NCBI RefSeq assembly: GCF_004103695.1
Contig: NZ_CP035280.1
Coordinates: forward strand, 2,170,001-2,234,000
From: Clostridium sp. JN-9
GTDB taxonomy: Bacteria; Bacillota; Clostridia; Clostridiales; Clostridiaceae
Length of the DNA stretch: 64,000 nt
Direction of reading: 5' to 3'
Both the position numbers and the translations under genes were made by a program. Position 1 is the first letter of the stretch. The number at the start of each line of letters is the position of its first letter. A model generated the notes under the pieces. The model saw nothing but the letters and a program-made list of their open reading frames with translations. It had not been told where the DNA came from and ran no database searches. Positions 44,196 through 53,018 of the stretch are shown here, piece by piece.

Positions 44196-45797
44196 TTATG
44201 AAAATTTCATTAATTGATCAGCAATGTTTGCACCGATAAAGAAGGATGGAGCCGAGGTATTACCATCTGAAACAAATGGTGCAATGGAATCATCTGCAAC
44301 AATCAAATTCTTTACCCCAAAAACGTGTCCTGAAGCATCTACAACTCCACACTCCGCATTAGGTGCCATTCGCAGTGTGCCCTGTACATGGTGTGTTGCA
44401 TCCAGGTTTTCCTTTATAAACGCCTCAAGCTTTTGATCATCATCAATGGCTTCAGGTGTTGGTGAAACAAGCCTATAGCATGAATCAATTCTTGAGAGTT
44501 CTGCTGCAATATTTTTAATATATACTTTAAAAACATTTTTTATGGCTGCAATATCATCTGGATGATTCAAAAATCCTTCATCTGCAAGTGACATCTTTAA
44601 TGGATCATTGTTTTGAATTACTAAGGATCCCTTAGCTTTAGGCTCTGTGAGATAAAAGGCAATATTTAATGTGTTATTTTCACCAGCCAGCCCAATAATC
44701 TGTACTCCACGGCGGCACTGGTCTGCTCCAGGAGTTGGATCCGGTAAAAAGGCCCCGCCGGAATATAGTGCAAATGGATCATTATCTGGTAATGCTTTAT
44801 CATGTGGATTTGTTGTGAAAGTTGCCATATTAACAGCGTGGGTTGTCAGATGTCTGCCAACATTAGGGTTATGGCATATAACGGGAACACCAGCTTGTTT
44901 TAGAATCTTTGATGGCCCAATTCCAGAAAGCATTAGCAGCTGGGGACTTCTAATTCCAGCAGATATAATGACTTTTCTGCGGGCATAGGCACAAATACAT
45001 TTTCCTTCTTTGACGAATTCAACGCCTATTGCACATTTTTCATTATTGAAAATTATACGCTGTGCCATTGAATTTAAAGATAATATTAATCTTCTTCCTC
45101 CCACCCCTTGGCCGCATTGGTTCACAATATCTGGTGACAAAAATGCTGTATCTGAACTTTCTCGGACACCATTAGGCATCTGATAGAGCTGCCAGCTTGT
45201 AAAAGGCCCAATTGGAGTGCACGGATCATTATAGTCCAGAATCCTTGGAAAACCAGTAGCCCTTTCCATAGCCAGAACCAATTTTTCAACCATACTGGTT
45301 GGGTGCGCAGGTGTCTGTCTAATATCTAATCTTCCATTGAATCCCCGTGCATTGGGGTTACTGGTCATACCGTTATAGCACTCCAGTTTTGAAAATTCAG
45401 CTGTCTCTTGCTTCGGAGACCAAAGTGGGCCAAGTAGGTCCTCCCACTGTTTCATATTGGCCTTTGAAGGTCTTACATACTGTTGATTGTTAACCGAGGA
45501 AGTACCGCCTAGGGTTCGCCCCCCTGTCCATGGAAAAGAGCGAAAATTTACATATTTTTGAGGCATACCTTTTCCTGGCCAATAATATTGCGCGGAATAA
45601 TTATTCCTTAAAATAAATGGCGGGGCATACAGGGAATCCCTAACTGGAATTTCATCACTATTGTTATCCCCTGCTTCTAAAATAAGTACCGACGTTCTAT
45701 TATCGTCTGTAAGTTTTTTAGCAATAACAGCACCCGCAGGTCCTGTTCCTACTACTACATAATCAAATATTAGTTTATTCCTTTCACTTTGATTCAT
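44196..45797 (-). CDS. GMC-family FAD-dependent oxidoreductase
   Basis: The 533-residue protein has the N-terminal FAD Rossmann motif DYVVVGTGPAGAVIAKKL and the GMC signature 1 near WTGGRTLGGTSSVNNQQYVRPS. Signature 2 is SAGIRSPQLLMLSGIGP. The active-site His is in ATHHVQGTLRM and the final Asn/His region is VADDSIAPFVSDGNTSAPSFFIGANIADQL. It oxidises an alcohol or sugar; the substrate is unknown. A divergent SDR gene lies 230 bases upstream. An FAD-oxidase is unusual for an anaerobe, so a dehydrogenase role is likely. Confidence 0.9.
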   Translation of the reverse strand: MNQSERNKLIFDYVVVGTGPAGAVIAKKLTDDNRTSVLILEAGDNNSDEIPVRDSLYAPPFILRNNYSAQYYWPGKGMPQKYVNFRSFPWTGGRTLGGTSSVNNQQYVRPSKANMKQWEDLLGPLWSPKQETAEFSKLECYNGMTSNPNARGFNGRLDIRQTPAHPTSMVEKLVLAMERATGFPRILDYNDPCTPIGPFTSWQLYQMPNGVRESSDTAFLSPDIVNQCGQGVGGRRLILSLNSMAQRIIFNNEKCAIGVEFVKEGKCICAYARRKVIISAGIRSPQLLMLSGIGPSKILKQAGVPVICHNPNVGRHLTTHAVNMATFTTNPHDKALPDNDPFALYSGGAFLPDPTPGADQCRRGVQIIGLAGENNTLNIAFYLTEPKAKGSLVIQNNDPLKMSLADEGFLNHPDDIAAIKNVFKVYIKNIAAELSRIDSCYRLVSPTPEAIDDDQKLEAFIKENLDATHHVQGTLRMAPNAECGVVDASGHVFGVKNLIVADDSIAPFVSDGNTSAPSFFIGANIADQLMKFS

Positions 45798-46024
45798 TTA
45801 AATTCTCCATAATAGGTTCTACTCTGTATATTATGTTCCAGGACATGAAGATGTTACCATTATAAATAAAGAACTTTGATGTCCTCCTGCTCCAGAATCA
45901 AATCCTTTTCTGCTCAAAATTATTTTCAAAATAGTTTGACTAATGTCGGAACATAGTGGTAAAATGTTAATTAACTGATAGACATATACATTATATTAAT
46001 TTTTTGTTAATGAGGAGGTTCATT

Positions 46025-46792
46025 ATGAAAAATTATTTCGATTTGACAGGTAGAGTTGCACTGATTACAGGAGGCTCTTCCGGTCTTGGTGTACAATTTG
46101 CAAAAGCATTGGCAAATCAGGGCGCTGATATTGCTCTTTGCGCTCGTCGCATGAACCGTTTGGAAGAAGTCAAGAAGGAAATTGAAGCAATTGGATCAAA
46201 ATGCTATATTCACAAATGTGATGTTACGCATCCTGATGAAATTGCAGCTACTGTAAAAGATACAGCTGAACATTATGGCAAAATAGATATCTTAATTAAT
46301 GATGCAGGACTTGCTATTTTTGACGCTGCAACAGATATTACAAATGAGAATTGGAAAAAAATGATGGATACCAATTTAAATCAAGTTTATTTCTTCTCAC
46401 GAGAAGCAGCTAAGTATATGATTCCAGCACATTATGGCAGAATTATCAACTTAGGTTCCATCCATTCTACTGTTTCTATGACTGGATTCCATTTGTCAGC
46501 ATATGGCACTACAAAAGGCGGCGTTTTGATGTTAACCAAGTCTTTAGCAAATGAATGGGCTAAAACTGGTGTAACGGTGAATGCAATTGGTCCAGCTTAT
46601 TTTTCAAGTGAGATGACTAGTGCTGCTCTTGATAGTGATGAAGCAAAGAAAATTATTCAAACATATTGTCCTATGGGCAGAATTGGCAACCCTGGAGAAT
46701 TAGATACGGCTATCATCTATTTTGCTTCCGAATTTTCCAGCTACACTACAGGTCAGCTTTTACAAATTGATGGTGGTTGGACAACCATCTAA
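46025..46792 (+). CDS. Short-chain dehydrogenase/reductase
   Basis: The 255-residue protein has the SDR pattern: NAD(P)-binding ALITGGSSGLGVQFAKAL, DILINDAGLA, the catalytic Ser in INLGSIHS and the YxxxK as SAYGTTKGG (Tyr, Lys), and the C-terminal IDGGWTTI. The frame is open to 46004 but ATG 46025 lies behind AGGAGG. The sequence resembles gluconate 5-dehydrogenase- or 3-oxoacyl-ACP reductase-like members. It is divergent from the GMC oxidoreductase and may act in the same sugar or alcohol pathway. Confidence 0.9.
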   Translation: MKNYFDLTGRVALITGGSSGLGVQFAKALANQGADIALCARRMNRLEEVKKEIEAIGSKCYIHKCDVTHPDEIAATVKDTAEHYGKIDILINDAGLAIFDAATDITNENWKKMMDTNLNQVYFFSREAAKYMIPAHYGRIINLGSIHSTVSMTGFHLSAYGTTKGGVLMLTKSLANEWAKTGVTVNAIGPAYFSSEMTSAALDSDEAKKIIQTYCPMGRIGNPGELDTAIIYFASEFSSYTTGQLLQIDGGWTTI

Positions 46793-46937
46793 GTATCTTA
46801 CAGACAGGCAGTAAATAATGCAAAAATCCAACCTATGAAGTTTTGATATGCTCCCTTTATACAGGCAGTTAAAATAATAAACTGTTTTCATGAAGGGGGC
46901 ATATTTTATGGGTTATATGCAAATATTACATTTCTAC

Positions 46938-48131
46938 TCATTCTTTCATCAGCCAATCCAGAACATTTATCTGCTTTATACCATTATAAGAAGTAAGCGG
47001 TGTGTAATCCATGGTAAGAAGATACTTAGGATTATGATCCTTTATGGCATCAAGGGATGAAAGTTCTCGCTTTAGCGTCCGCTCCTCCATTACCGTCTGC
47101 GATACCTGATAATACTCTTTACCCTCAGCATTGATGGCAGTAAAATCAACCTCGGAATCACCAACTTTTCCAACATATACTTCGTAGCCTCGTCTTAAAA
47201 GCTCAAGATATACGATATTCTGCAAAATATGTCCCATATCTGCCTGCCTTGTTCCTAATATAAAATAACGAAGCCCGATGTCTGCCACATAATATTTTGA
47301 ACCTGTTGCAAGATATTGTTTTCCCTTTATATCGTATCTTCCAACTTTATATAGGATAAAGCTGTCAGTAAGAGCAGAAAGATAACTTTCCACAGTAGGG
47401 ACACTTATTTTTCTTCCAGATGATGTCATTGCATTGGCTATCTTAGTAGATGAACACATATTCCCGATATTATCAAACATAAATTCCACCACGCTTTGAA
47501 GCATAGATGGGTCAGATATTTTTTTTCTTGTAACAATGTCTTTAATCAAAATCGTATTATAAATACCCTCAAGATAAGTTCTGATATCCTGCTTTCTTGT
47601 GAATTCAAGGGTTCCCGGAAAAGAACTATTCTGCAAGTAATTCATATAAAGGGCTGCCATATTAGTATTATTTGGATATGCTGATACATATTCTTTAAAC
47701 GAAAGCGGTAGCATCTTTACTTCAACATACCTGCCAGAAAGTAAAGTCGCTAGTTCCCCAGAAAGCAGAAAAGCATTAGAGCCTGTGATATATAAATCTA
47801 CGTTTTTTTTTGTATAAAGCCAGTCAACTGCCTTCTGGAAGTTCTCTACTTGCTGCACTTCATCTAGAAACACATAGTTCTTCTTGTCCTTTATCAATTT
47901 GCTTTCTACATATTCATATAGTGTTTCTGGTGTACGAATTTCACGATAATCTCCATCTTCAAGATTAACTGTTGTGATTTGTTCATTCTCTATACCATTT
48001 GCTTTAAGATAAGTCTGAAACAATTCAAACATAGTTGACTTACCACAGCGGCGGATTCCAGTTATTACTTTTATCAATTTTTTGTCTTTAAAACTAATCA
48101 AGTCTTCAAGATATTCTTTCCTTTCTATCAT
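46938..48131 (-). CDS. AAA ATPase with DUF4143 domain
   Basis: The 397-residue protein has a Walker A KVITGIRRCGKSTMFELF, Walker B NYVFLDEVQQVENF, and sensor LYITGSNAFLLSGELATLLSGRYVEV, followed by the DUF4143 C-terminal half with the YYVADIGLRYFILG block and the PD-(D/E)XK-like end YEVYVGKVGDSEVDFTAI. This family is widespread in anaerobes, and its members are suspected to act in stress, defence or plasmid upkeep. It stands alone, downstream of a region of defence-type genes. No partner is evident. Confidence 0.9.
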   Translation of the reverse strand: MIERKEYLEDLISFKDKKLIKVITGIRRCGKSTMFELFQTYLKANGIENEQITTVNLEDGDYREIRTPETLYEYVESKLIKDKKNYVFLDEVQQVENFQKAVDWLYTKKNVDLYITGSNAFLLSGELATLLSGRYVEVKMLPLSFKEYVSAYPNNTNMAALYMNYLQNSSFPGTLEFTRKQDIRTYLEGIYNTILIKDIVTRKKISDPSMLQSVVEFMFDNIGNMCSSTKIANAMTSSGRKISVPTVESYLSALTDSFILYKVGRYDIKGKQYLATGSKYYVADIGLRYFILGTRQADMGHILQNIVYLELLRRGYEVYVGKVGDSEVDFTAINAEGKEYYQVSQTVMEERTLKRELSSLDAIKDHNPKYLLTMDYTPLTSYNGIKQINVLDWLMKE

Positions 48132-48281
48132 TATCTACACCTCCTCATAGACTTTGTAAATTCATAATAGTATAAATTTGTGTATTTGTCAAGTTTATAA
48201 ATTGCACCTTATAAACTTGCTGTATCTTTATTGTTTAGAAAGTATATTAAATATTATAGCCATTTTGTTCAATTATACACA

Positions 48282-48325
48282 AAAAGCACCCTACTAATTT
48301 CAATAAATCAATAAGGTGTCTTTAT
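48282..48325 (-). terminator. Terminator for the minus-strand unit upstream
   Basis: On the minus strand AAAGACACC pairs with GGTGCTTT around a loop of about 24 nt and runs into Ts. The 48132-48440 gap otherwise holds only a decayed coding-looking tail at its right end. Confidence 0.5.
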
Positions 48326-48440
48326 TCACTCTTAAATCCGTATATTTTACCACTGTAAAAGATTTACAAACCATTAGTAACCAGTTTTTTCGCCCATTCT
48401 TCAACATCAGTATTACCACTTATCACAAACTCCTGTCCTC

Positions 48441-50555
48441 CTACCGCTTTTTTGCATTGCGAATGGTATTTTGAAATCTTCTTTGCATTTCTTCCTCTAA
48501 ATCATTATCATAGTCCTTTGTGTGCTTATACATTGCATTAATAAAATCATCAATGTAAGGCACCTCATTAAACAGATTTCTATTTTCAACAAAGAAATTA
48601 TATATTTCCCTGTAATAAACAATAGTATATTTTTCACCGCAGGAAAACTTACTTAAATCAATGCGATTGTAATTAGGTAAAAAAATAAAGCAGCTTGCAG
48701 TTTTCCTGCAATACTCATCATCAGTTGTAACAAATTGATAGTATTTTTTTAGCTGTGACTGTACCTTATCACTGTAGATATCATGTCGGTCATCAATACC
48801 GTTGATGCTGGATTTGATTTTGTTTTCTATTACAACCACATTATTTTTGTCAGAAATAAGCAGGTCAATGTTTTTCTTTTCTCTCTCAATGGTAAAATCT
48901 GTTTGTATCACCATGTGTAGAACATCTCCTGCGAAACGAGAAAAAGCCTTTCTATTTATATTAAAAAAGTATGCAAACATATTTGAAAAAGCAAGTTCAT
49001 TGTCTTCCTGCCTGATTATTTTCAGGAAATTGAAATATGGATCTTTTTGAAGCTTTGGCAATTCAGAAATTGCTTGTGTGGTATTAGTATCTTCCCATAA
49101 CTCATCGTTCTCAATTATCTGATTCAAATCAGCAAAAGAATCCGGCTTTTCATTTTCGTTGTAGAATTCCCTTAATGTCTGCTTGCCAAATCCTTTATTT
49201 GTACGAATGAAAAAGGTGTTGTCATCACTTACAGATGCTTCGTCTGTAATATATATCTGATTTTTGGGCTTAATAACCTTACCTGCAGCAAAGGTAGTAT
49301 AAACATTTTTTTCTTCTTGAAGGCTGCCGTGATATGAGTTTTCATTAAATAAATCTACAAGACTTATTCCGCCATAGGTCAGTCCCAATGAAACTTGTCC
49401 TTTATATCTCTCTTCCCTTGGAAGTCTGCTGTCGGCAAAATCAAGAATCGTAATGCCCCCTGCCTTGGCTAGTACTTTATATGTTTTCGAAGCACATTTT
49501 CGTACAAGCAAAACAGTTATTTTGTTTTCTCCATGAGATAATTCTATTGTTCCTTGTGAATTGAGATAAATATAGTTTTTCCCATCATCTGCCTTATAAA
49601 GATTTATGATTTCATGGCCTATATTGTCACCTTCTGACAAAAATGCTCCAACATACATTTTGTTAATTATTATTTCACGGCTCTTATGTGTTGGGTTTAC
49701 TGTGATTCGATTAACTCTATCTGATTTACAATTACCGTCAAATACATATAAATCATCCATCTCAAGTGAATCTCTAATAAGGTCTGAAAGGTCAGTGCCA
49801 TCGACCTCAAAATCAGCACAAAGGGAACCCTTAAATTTATATGTTTCATCATCTGTGTTGGTTAGTTCCATTTGCCAATCTCCGATGTCGGTTGCAAAAA
49901 TCTCATCATATTCCTGGCTAAAATAAGCAGCAACGGCATTTAGAACTTTTCCTGCCGCTTCTTTTCCTATTTTATAGTTCTTAGTTCTATCTTTTTCATA
50001 TTGACCGAACCCACCTCCAAATGTATATGCAGAAAACCATACTCGTCCTTCAGCATTGATTGTTATATGCTGCCCCACTTCATCTGAAGGCTCTGGGCAT
50101 GGACCATAACTAATATTATTGGATACAATACTGATTTTTTTAGGTGTTCCTTCAAATATGAAAGGATTTTTCCCGGTAAGCATAGCCAATCGACTCAATG
50201 CCAAGATAACCCATGAACGATTTTTAAATTCCAGGATTTCTTCTCCCATATATGCCCAGTGGTTAAAATATCTCCACTTAGAATAGATAGCCGAGCCGAG
50301 AAGTTCAATATCATTCACATCATCAATAACTTTATCCAGTTCCTCATAATCATTGATAGCTTTTCCATATCTTTCAGAAAAGGCATTACCACAGTCCATA
50401 TTAAATCCAAGTGCATCACAATCATCTGCCATATAGTGGTCTATCAATTCTATGTAATTGATTTTCTGGTCTTGAAATTTATTGCACCATTTTACTGCAA
50501 AATCATGAACCTGTTCCATATCTGCCACTGTGATACGCCTCCATTCTTTACTCAT
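48441..50555 (-). CDS. PD-(D/E)XK nuclease-type protein of unknown role
   Basis: The 704-residue protein ends in a PD-(D/E)XK nuclease fold: TDFTIEREKKNIDLLISDKN then VVVIENKIKSSINGIDDRH (the D...ExK core) and QLKKYYQFV near residues 590-620. The middle and N-terminal 500 residues include a beta-rich region and a pattern GGFGQYEKDRTKN with no domain I recognise. It follows a small zinc-ribbon/membrane gene by 18 bases. The nuclease and the three-gene context suggest DNA defence, but direct evidence is lacking. Confidence 0.7.
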   Translation of the reverse strand: MSKEWRRITVADMEQVHDFAVKWCNKFQDQKINYIELIDHYMADDCDALGFNMDCGNAFSERYGKAINDYEELDKVIDDVNDIELLGSAIYSKWRYFNHWAYMGEEILEFKNRSWVILALSRLAMLTGKNPFIFEGTPKKISIVSNNISYGPCPEPSDEVGQHITINAEGRVWFSAYTFGGGFGQYEKDRTKNYKIGKEAAGKVLNAVAAYFSQEYDEIFATDIGDWQMELTNTDDETYKFKGSLCADFEVDGTDLSDLIRDSLEMDDLYVFDGNCKSDRVNRITVNPTHKSREIIINKMYVGAFLSEGDNIGHEIINLYKADDGKNYIYLNSQGTIELSHGENKITVLLVRKCASKTYKVLAKAGGITILDFADSRLPREERYKGQVSLGLTYGGISLVDLFNENSYHGSLQEEKNVYTTFAAGKVIKPKNQIYITDEASVSDDNTFFIRTNKGFGKQTLREFYNENEKPDSFADLNQIIENDELWEDTNTTQAISELPKLQKDPYFNFLKIIRQEDNELAFSNMFAYFFNINRKAFSRFAGDVLHMVIQTDFTIEREKKNIDLLISDKNNVVVIENKIKSSINGIDDRHDIYSDKVQSQLKKYYQFVTTDDEYCRKTASCFIFLPNYNRIDLSKFSCGEKYTIVYYREIYNFFVENRNLFNEVPYIDDFINAMYKHTKDYDNDLEEEMQRRFQNTIRNAKKR

Positions 50556-50573
50556 TTATTGCATCGTTACTTT

Positions 50574-50771
50574 TTAGGATTCACTTTTTCCCTTTATTAC
50601 TACTGCAATTGCTATACTTCCGACAGCACCTACACAACCAAGCACAGCTTTTCCTGCATCCTTAACTCGTTTTGCGTGTTCATTTCTGCAATTCTCACAG
50701 TATTTATATTTATATCCATCAGGGAGAGGTCTTTGGCATTTCTTATTCTTACACTTCCTAATCTCCATCAT
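50574..50771 (-). CDS. Small zinc-ribbon protein with one membrane segment
   Basis: The protein is about 65 residues from ATG 50771 behind AGGAGG. The first half has four cysteines in pairs (CKNKKCQRPLPDGYKYKYCENCRN), a treble-clef-like zinc ribbon. The second half is a single hydrophobic helix ending VIKGKSES. Its start overlaps the end of the preceding gene by 14 bases, so expression is coupled. It is followed by the nuclease-type gene. It may be a membrane anchor or adaptor. Confidence 0.7.
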   Translation of the reverse strand: MMEIRKCKNKKCQRPLPDGYKYKYCENCRNEHAKRVKDAGKAVLGCVGAVGSIAIAVVIKGKSES

Positions 50772-51768
50772 GTTCACCTCCTAAAAGTTTTTGTTCTTCA
50801 TTAAACGGTAATGCCTGAATTTTCTTTTCAATATCCGGCAGCGTCTTCGACCAATAATTCTTTGGTGATGGATCTATCAAATCCAATCGCTCCACCAATC
50901 CCTTGGTTTCAAGATATGTTTTTTGTATATACCCTGCATAATACTGAAGGCTTAGCCGTGCCGTCTCAGTTTCTCCCATTTCCTGATAAGCAATTGCCTC
51001 CGATAACGAAACCATATTTACTGCATATAGGCTTTCTCGAATTTCATTCATTCTCGAATTAACTTTTTCCGGAGCAGCACCAGAGATGAATTTTCCCAGG
51101 AATGATTCCGGCTGGTTTTTAATAAAGGTCAGATTAGCGTTTTGACTTTGCATTAAAAGATTTCTGCTATCTTCTGCATCGGAAGCAATTCGCAATAAAG
51201 CCATTATTTTTAGTTCTGGATTTTTTATTGTCATTGCTTGCAATAATTTCTGTTGGCAACTATATGCTGTAGCCAATCTATCATATTCCTGCCCTTGTCG
51301 AACTTCTTCAACTGCAACCTGTATAAGTTGAATCTGTTCTGCTATTTGAGCCATCTGCATTTGAGTTGCGTAACTCGTCATGGCCTGAGATATTTCTGGT
51401 GTAACCTTTACACTCTTTAGTGAAATTGTAGATACTATTTTATTGGTTTTCGGATTCACAAGGTTTGCCATTAAGGATCCATCTTTTTTTGTCATCATCT
51501 TCAGAACTCCTTGGGCTATTTGAGACTTCTGCTCATCTGTCAAAACAGCTTGAAATGTTTCATTCGGAATACTCGCCTTTACTGCATTTATAAACGCTGG
51601 TGCAGAATAGAGCATCTTTTCAATTTTGCTTAATGTGACCTTTGCACTTTTGAGCAGTGGTTTCGCAACTTCAGGTACAGAAGAAAAATATTCATCTACA
51701 TCATCACAATAGCCTGAAACATCAGCTATCTCAGTATCATCTGGAGAAATATAAATTGTATTATCCAT
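50758..51768 (-). CDS. Unknown helical protein, first gene of a three-gene operon
   Basis: The 336-residue protein starts at ATG 51768 (MDNTIYISPDDTEIADV) behind AGGTGTGC. It has long helical stretches with Gln-rich coil character (MQMAQIAEQIQLIQVAVEEVRQG) and no signal peptide or membrane helix that I can see. Its end overlaps the start of the zinc-ribbon gene. Its layout, with an N-terminal beta part and a helical coil, is similar in broad outline to the 388-residue protein at 55401-56552, but I could not show homology. No function is assigned. Confidence 0.6.
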   Translation of the reverse strand: MDNTIYISPDDTEIADVSGYCDDVDEYFSSVPEVAKPLLKSAKVTLSKIEKMLYSAPAFINAVKASIPNETFQAVLTDEQKSQIAQGVLKMMTKKDGSLMANLVNPKTNKIVSTISLKSVKVTPEISQAMTSYATQMQMAQIAEQIQLIQVAVEEVRQGQEYDRLATAYSCQQKLLQAMTIKNPELKIMALLRIASDAEDSRNLLMQSQNANLTFIKNQPESFLGKFISGAAPEKVNSRMNEIRESLYAVNMVSLSEAIAYQEMGETETARLSLQYYAGYIQKTYLETKGLVERLDLIDPSPKNYWSKTLPDIEKKIQALPFNEEQKLLGGEHDGD

Positions 51769-51829
51769 ATGCACACCTACCTTTATACTACATTTTATAA
51801 TACAGCTTGTAAATTCTGCGAAAAATTAT

Positions 51830-51958
51830 TTATCTGGATTTTGTTAGATTCATTGCAAGGCAAAACTTTTCAAATATATCTTCACCTATGGAAATAGTAA
51901 TCTTCCTATCTAGCTTTATGCCACTATACACTAATTCACTGTTTCCAGTATACTGTGT
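51830..51958 (-). pseudogene. Short gene remnant in frame on the minus strand
   Basis: The frame reads QYTGNSELVYSGIKLDRKI and then TISIGEDIFEKFCLAMNLTKSR before a stop at 51830-51832. It has no clear ribosome site and is bounded upstream by stops. It appears to be a decayed fragment of unknown origin. Confidence 0.25.
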
Positions 51959-52003
51959 TTATTAGTATTTGCCAATACTAGCAGTCTAATTTATATTTAC
52001 TGT

Positions 52004-52120
52004 TTAGGAGTATTTTTGACTTGCAAATCCGTCATTCTTAAAAAACAGCGCCTTTTTCGCATATCGAAGCCTATGAATCTCATCTGCAAGGACGGAATAA
52101 TCCTGATTGTTATCCGCAAA
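52004..52120 (-). pseudogene. Fragment of a large serine recombinase
   Basis: The minus-strand frame between two stops reads FADNNQDYSVLADEIHRLRY and then AKKALFFKNDGFASQKYS. The DYSxLADEIxRLR part is typical of the coiled region of the large serine recombinases found on clostridial transposons. Only about 38 residues remain. It marks an old mobile element, and the 51775-52187 gap holds nothing else I recognise. Confidence 0.45.
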
Positions 52121-52187
52121 GTTTCATTTCAAATATAAGGTATAAAAAAAGACTCACACTTAAGTGAACCCTAATATAATATTTTAT

Positions 52188-52742
52188 TTAATTTTCATCA
52201 TTTACTTGCTTGTCCAATTCTGAAGCAACTTCTACATCTATCTTACCATCTGCTATTACTAATGAATATTCACAGCATTTAGTTTCCAATAGTTTATACT
52301 TAGAGCATCTTGAAATAAGCTTTTCATTAGTTCCGCTATTTACTATACTATATAGTAACTTAGCCTTTGCCTTAATTTTCTTGTGATTCATCATTATTAT
52401 TTTAGCTTGATCTCTTAATAGATTTTTATATTTTTCATCTGATACTTCTTCAATATTTAATCTTATTATTTCTGTTCCTGGAACTGGAATCATATTATTT
52501 AAATTTATAACTCCTAATTTTCCATCATCTATTTTAAATATATCTGGTGCTTTATTACTAATCCTAAAATACTTAGGTTTTGGTGAAGATAAGGGTGCAT
52601 AATATTTATGCTCATCTATTTCTAGTAACACGCCAGCAAACTTTCGTGATTGATTTTTATTTTCCCTAATAGTATCATCAAATTTTCTTAAATAATTAAT
52701 ATAGTCATCAGTAACAGAACAAATGTAAATTTTATTTCCCAT
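52188..52742 (-). CDS. toxN: Type III toxin ToxN/AbiQ-family endoribonuclease
   Basis: The 184-residue protein matches the ToxN/AbiQ fold: IYICSVTDDYINYLRKFDDTI at the start, then FAGVLLEIDEHKYYAPLSSP and KPKYFRISNKAPDIFKI, and VINLNNMIPVPGTEIIRLNI (the INFNNMIPV-type block). Members are endoribonucleases that cut RNA when their antitoxin RNA is lost, for instance after phage infection. It starts behind AAAGGTGATAT. Upstream lie a terminator hairpin and two tandem 40-nt repeats that make the ToxI antitoxin RNA. The triad of promoter, repeats and leaky terminator in front of the toxin is the hallmark of type III systems. Confidence 0.93.
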   Translation of the reverse strand: MGNKIYICSVTDDYINYLRKFDDTIRENKNQSRKFAGVLLEIDEHKYYAPLSSPKPKYFRISNKAPDIFKIDDGKLGVINLNNMIPVPGTEIIRLNIEEVSDEKYKNLLRDQAKIIMMNHKKIKAKAKLLYSIVNSGTNEKLISRCSKYKLLETKCCEYSLVIADGKIDVEVASELDKQVNDEN

Positions 52743-52762
52743 ATATCACCTTTATAGCATAA

Positions 52763-52784
52763 TAGGGCAGCATAAGCTACCCTA
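52763..52784 (-). terminator. Terminator between ToxI repeats and toxN
   Basis: On the minus strand TAGGGTAGC and GCTGCCCTA form a 9-bp stem with one G-U pair around TTAT. Type III systems use such a leaky terminator to make far more antitoxin RNA than toxin mRNA. Confidence 0.8.
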
Positions 52785-52790
52785 CTTCTG

Positions 52791-52870
52791 TCTTTCAACT
52801 CCTCATTTATACGGCCGAGGTTTAACCGACTCTTTCAACTCCTCATTTATACGGCTGAGGTTTAACCTAC
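52791..52870 (-). ncRNA. toxI: ToxI antitoxin RNA, two tandem 40-nt repeats
   Basis: Two exact 40-nt units occupy 52791-52830 and 52831-52870 and differ at two positions (GGCCGAGG versus GGCTGAGG, and CCGAC versus CCTAC at the edge). In the RNA sense each reads GGTTAAACCTC, then GCCGTATAAATGAGGAGTTG, with complementary CCTC and GAGG parts that would give the pseudoknot typical of these RNAs. The toxin processes the precursor into repeats that inhibit it. Confidence 0.88.
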
Positions 52871-52881
52871 TTATATATATA

Positions 52882-52910
52882 AGTATACAATTATTATAGC
52901 TATTTTTCAA
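52882..52910 (-). promoter_or_regulatory. Sigma-A-type promoter for ToxI-toxN
   Basis: On the minus strand TTGAAA (52910-52905) is followed by a 17-bp gap and TATACT (52887-52882), close to the consensus. Transcription would begin a few bases before the first ToxI repeat. Confidence 0.75.
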
Positions 52911-52991
52911 TAATTTTATGCAAGGATTTTAGTTTTAACTTTACTTAAGTATTAACAATGGATTTATTTACCCACATAATATTTGCTTAAC

Positions 52992-53015
52992 AAGCCAGTT
53001 TCATAAGCCTGGCTT
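52992..53015. terminator. Hairpin after the GIY-YIG gene
   Basis: AAGCCAG at 52992-52998 and CTGGCTT at 53009-53015 pair around a 10-nt loop, just past the gene end. The T run lies on the plus-strand side. Confidence 0.5.
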
Positions 53016-53018
53016 TTA

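Noticed and set aside
48364-48437. Short minus-strand peptide (GQEFVISGNTDVEEWAKKL)
   Set aside because: Only about 20 codons with a possible GTG start; it may be a coding remnant, but there is not enough to support a gene.
52791-52870. CRISPR array
   Set aside because: Only two directly adjacent 40-nt units with no spacers, and they lie in front of a ToxN gene.
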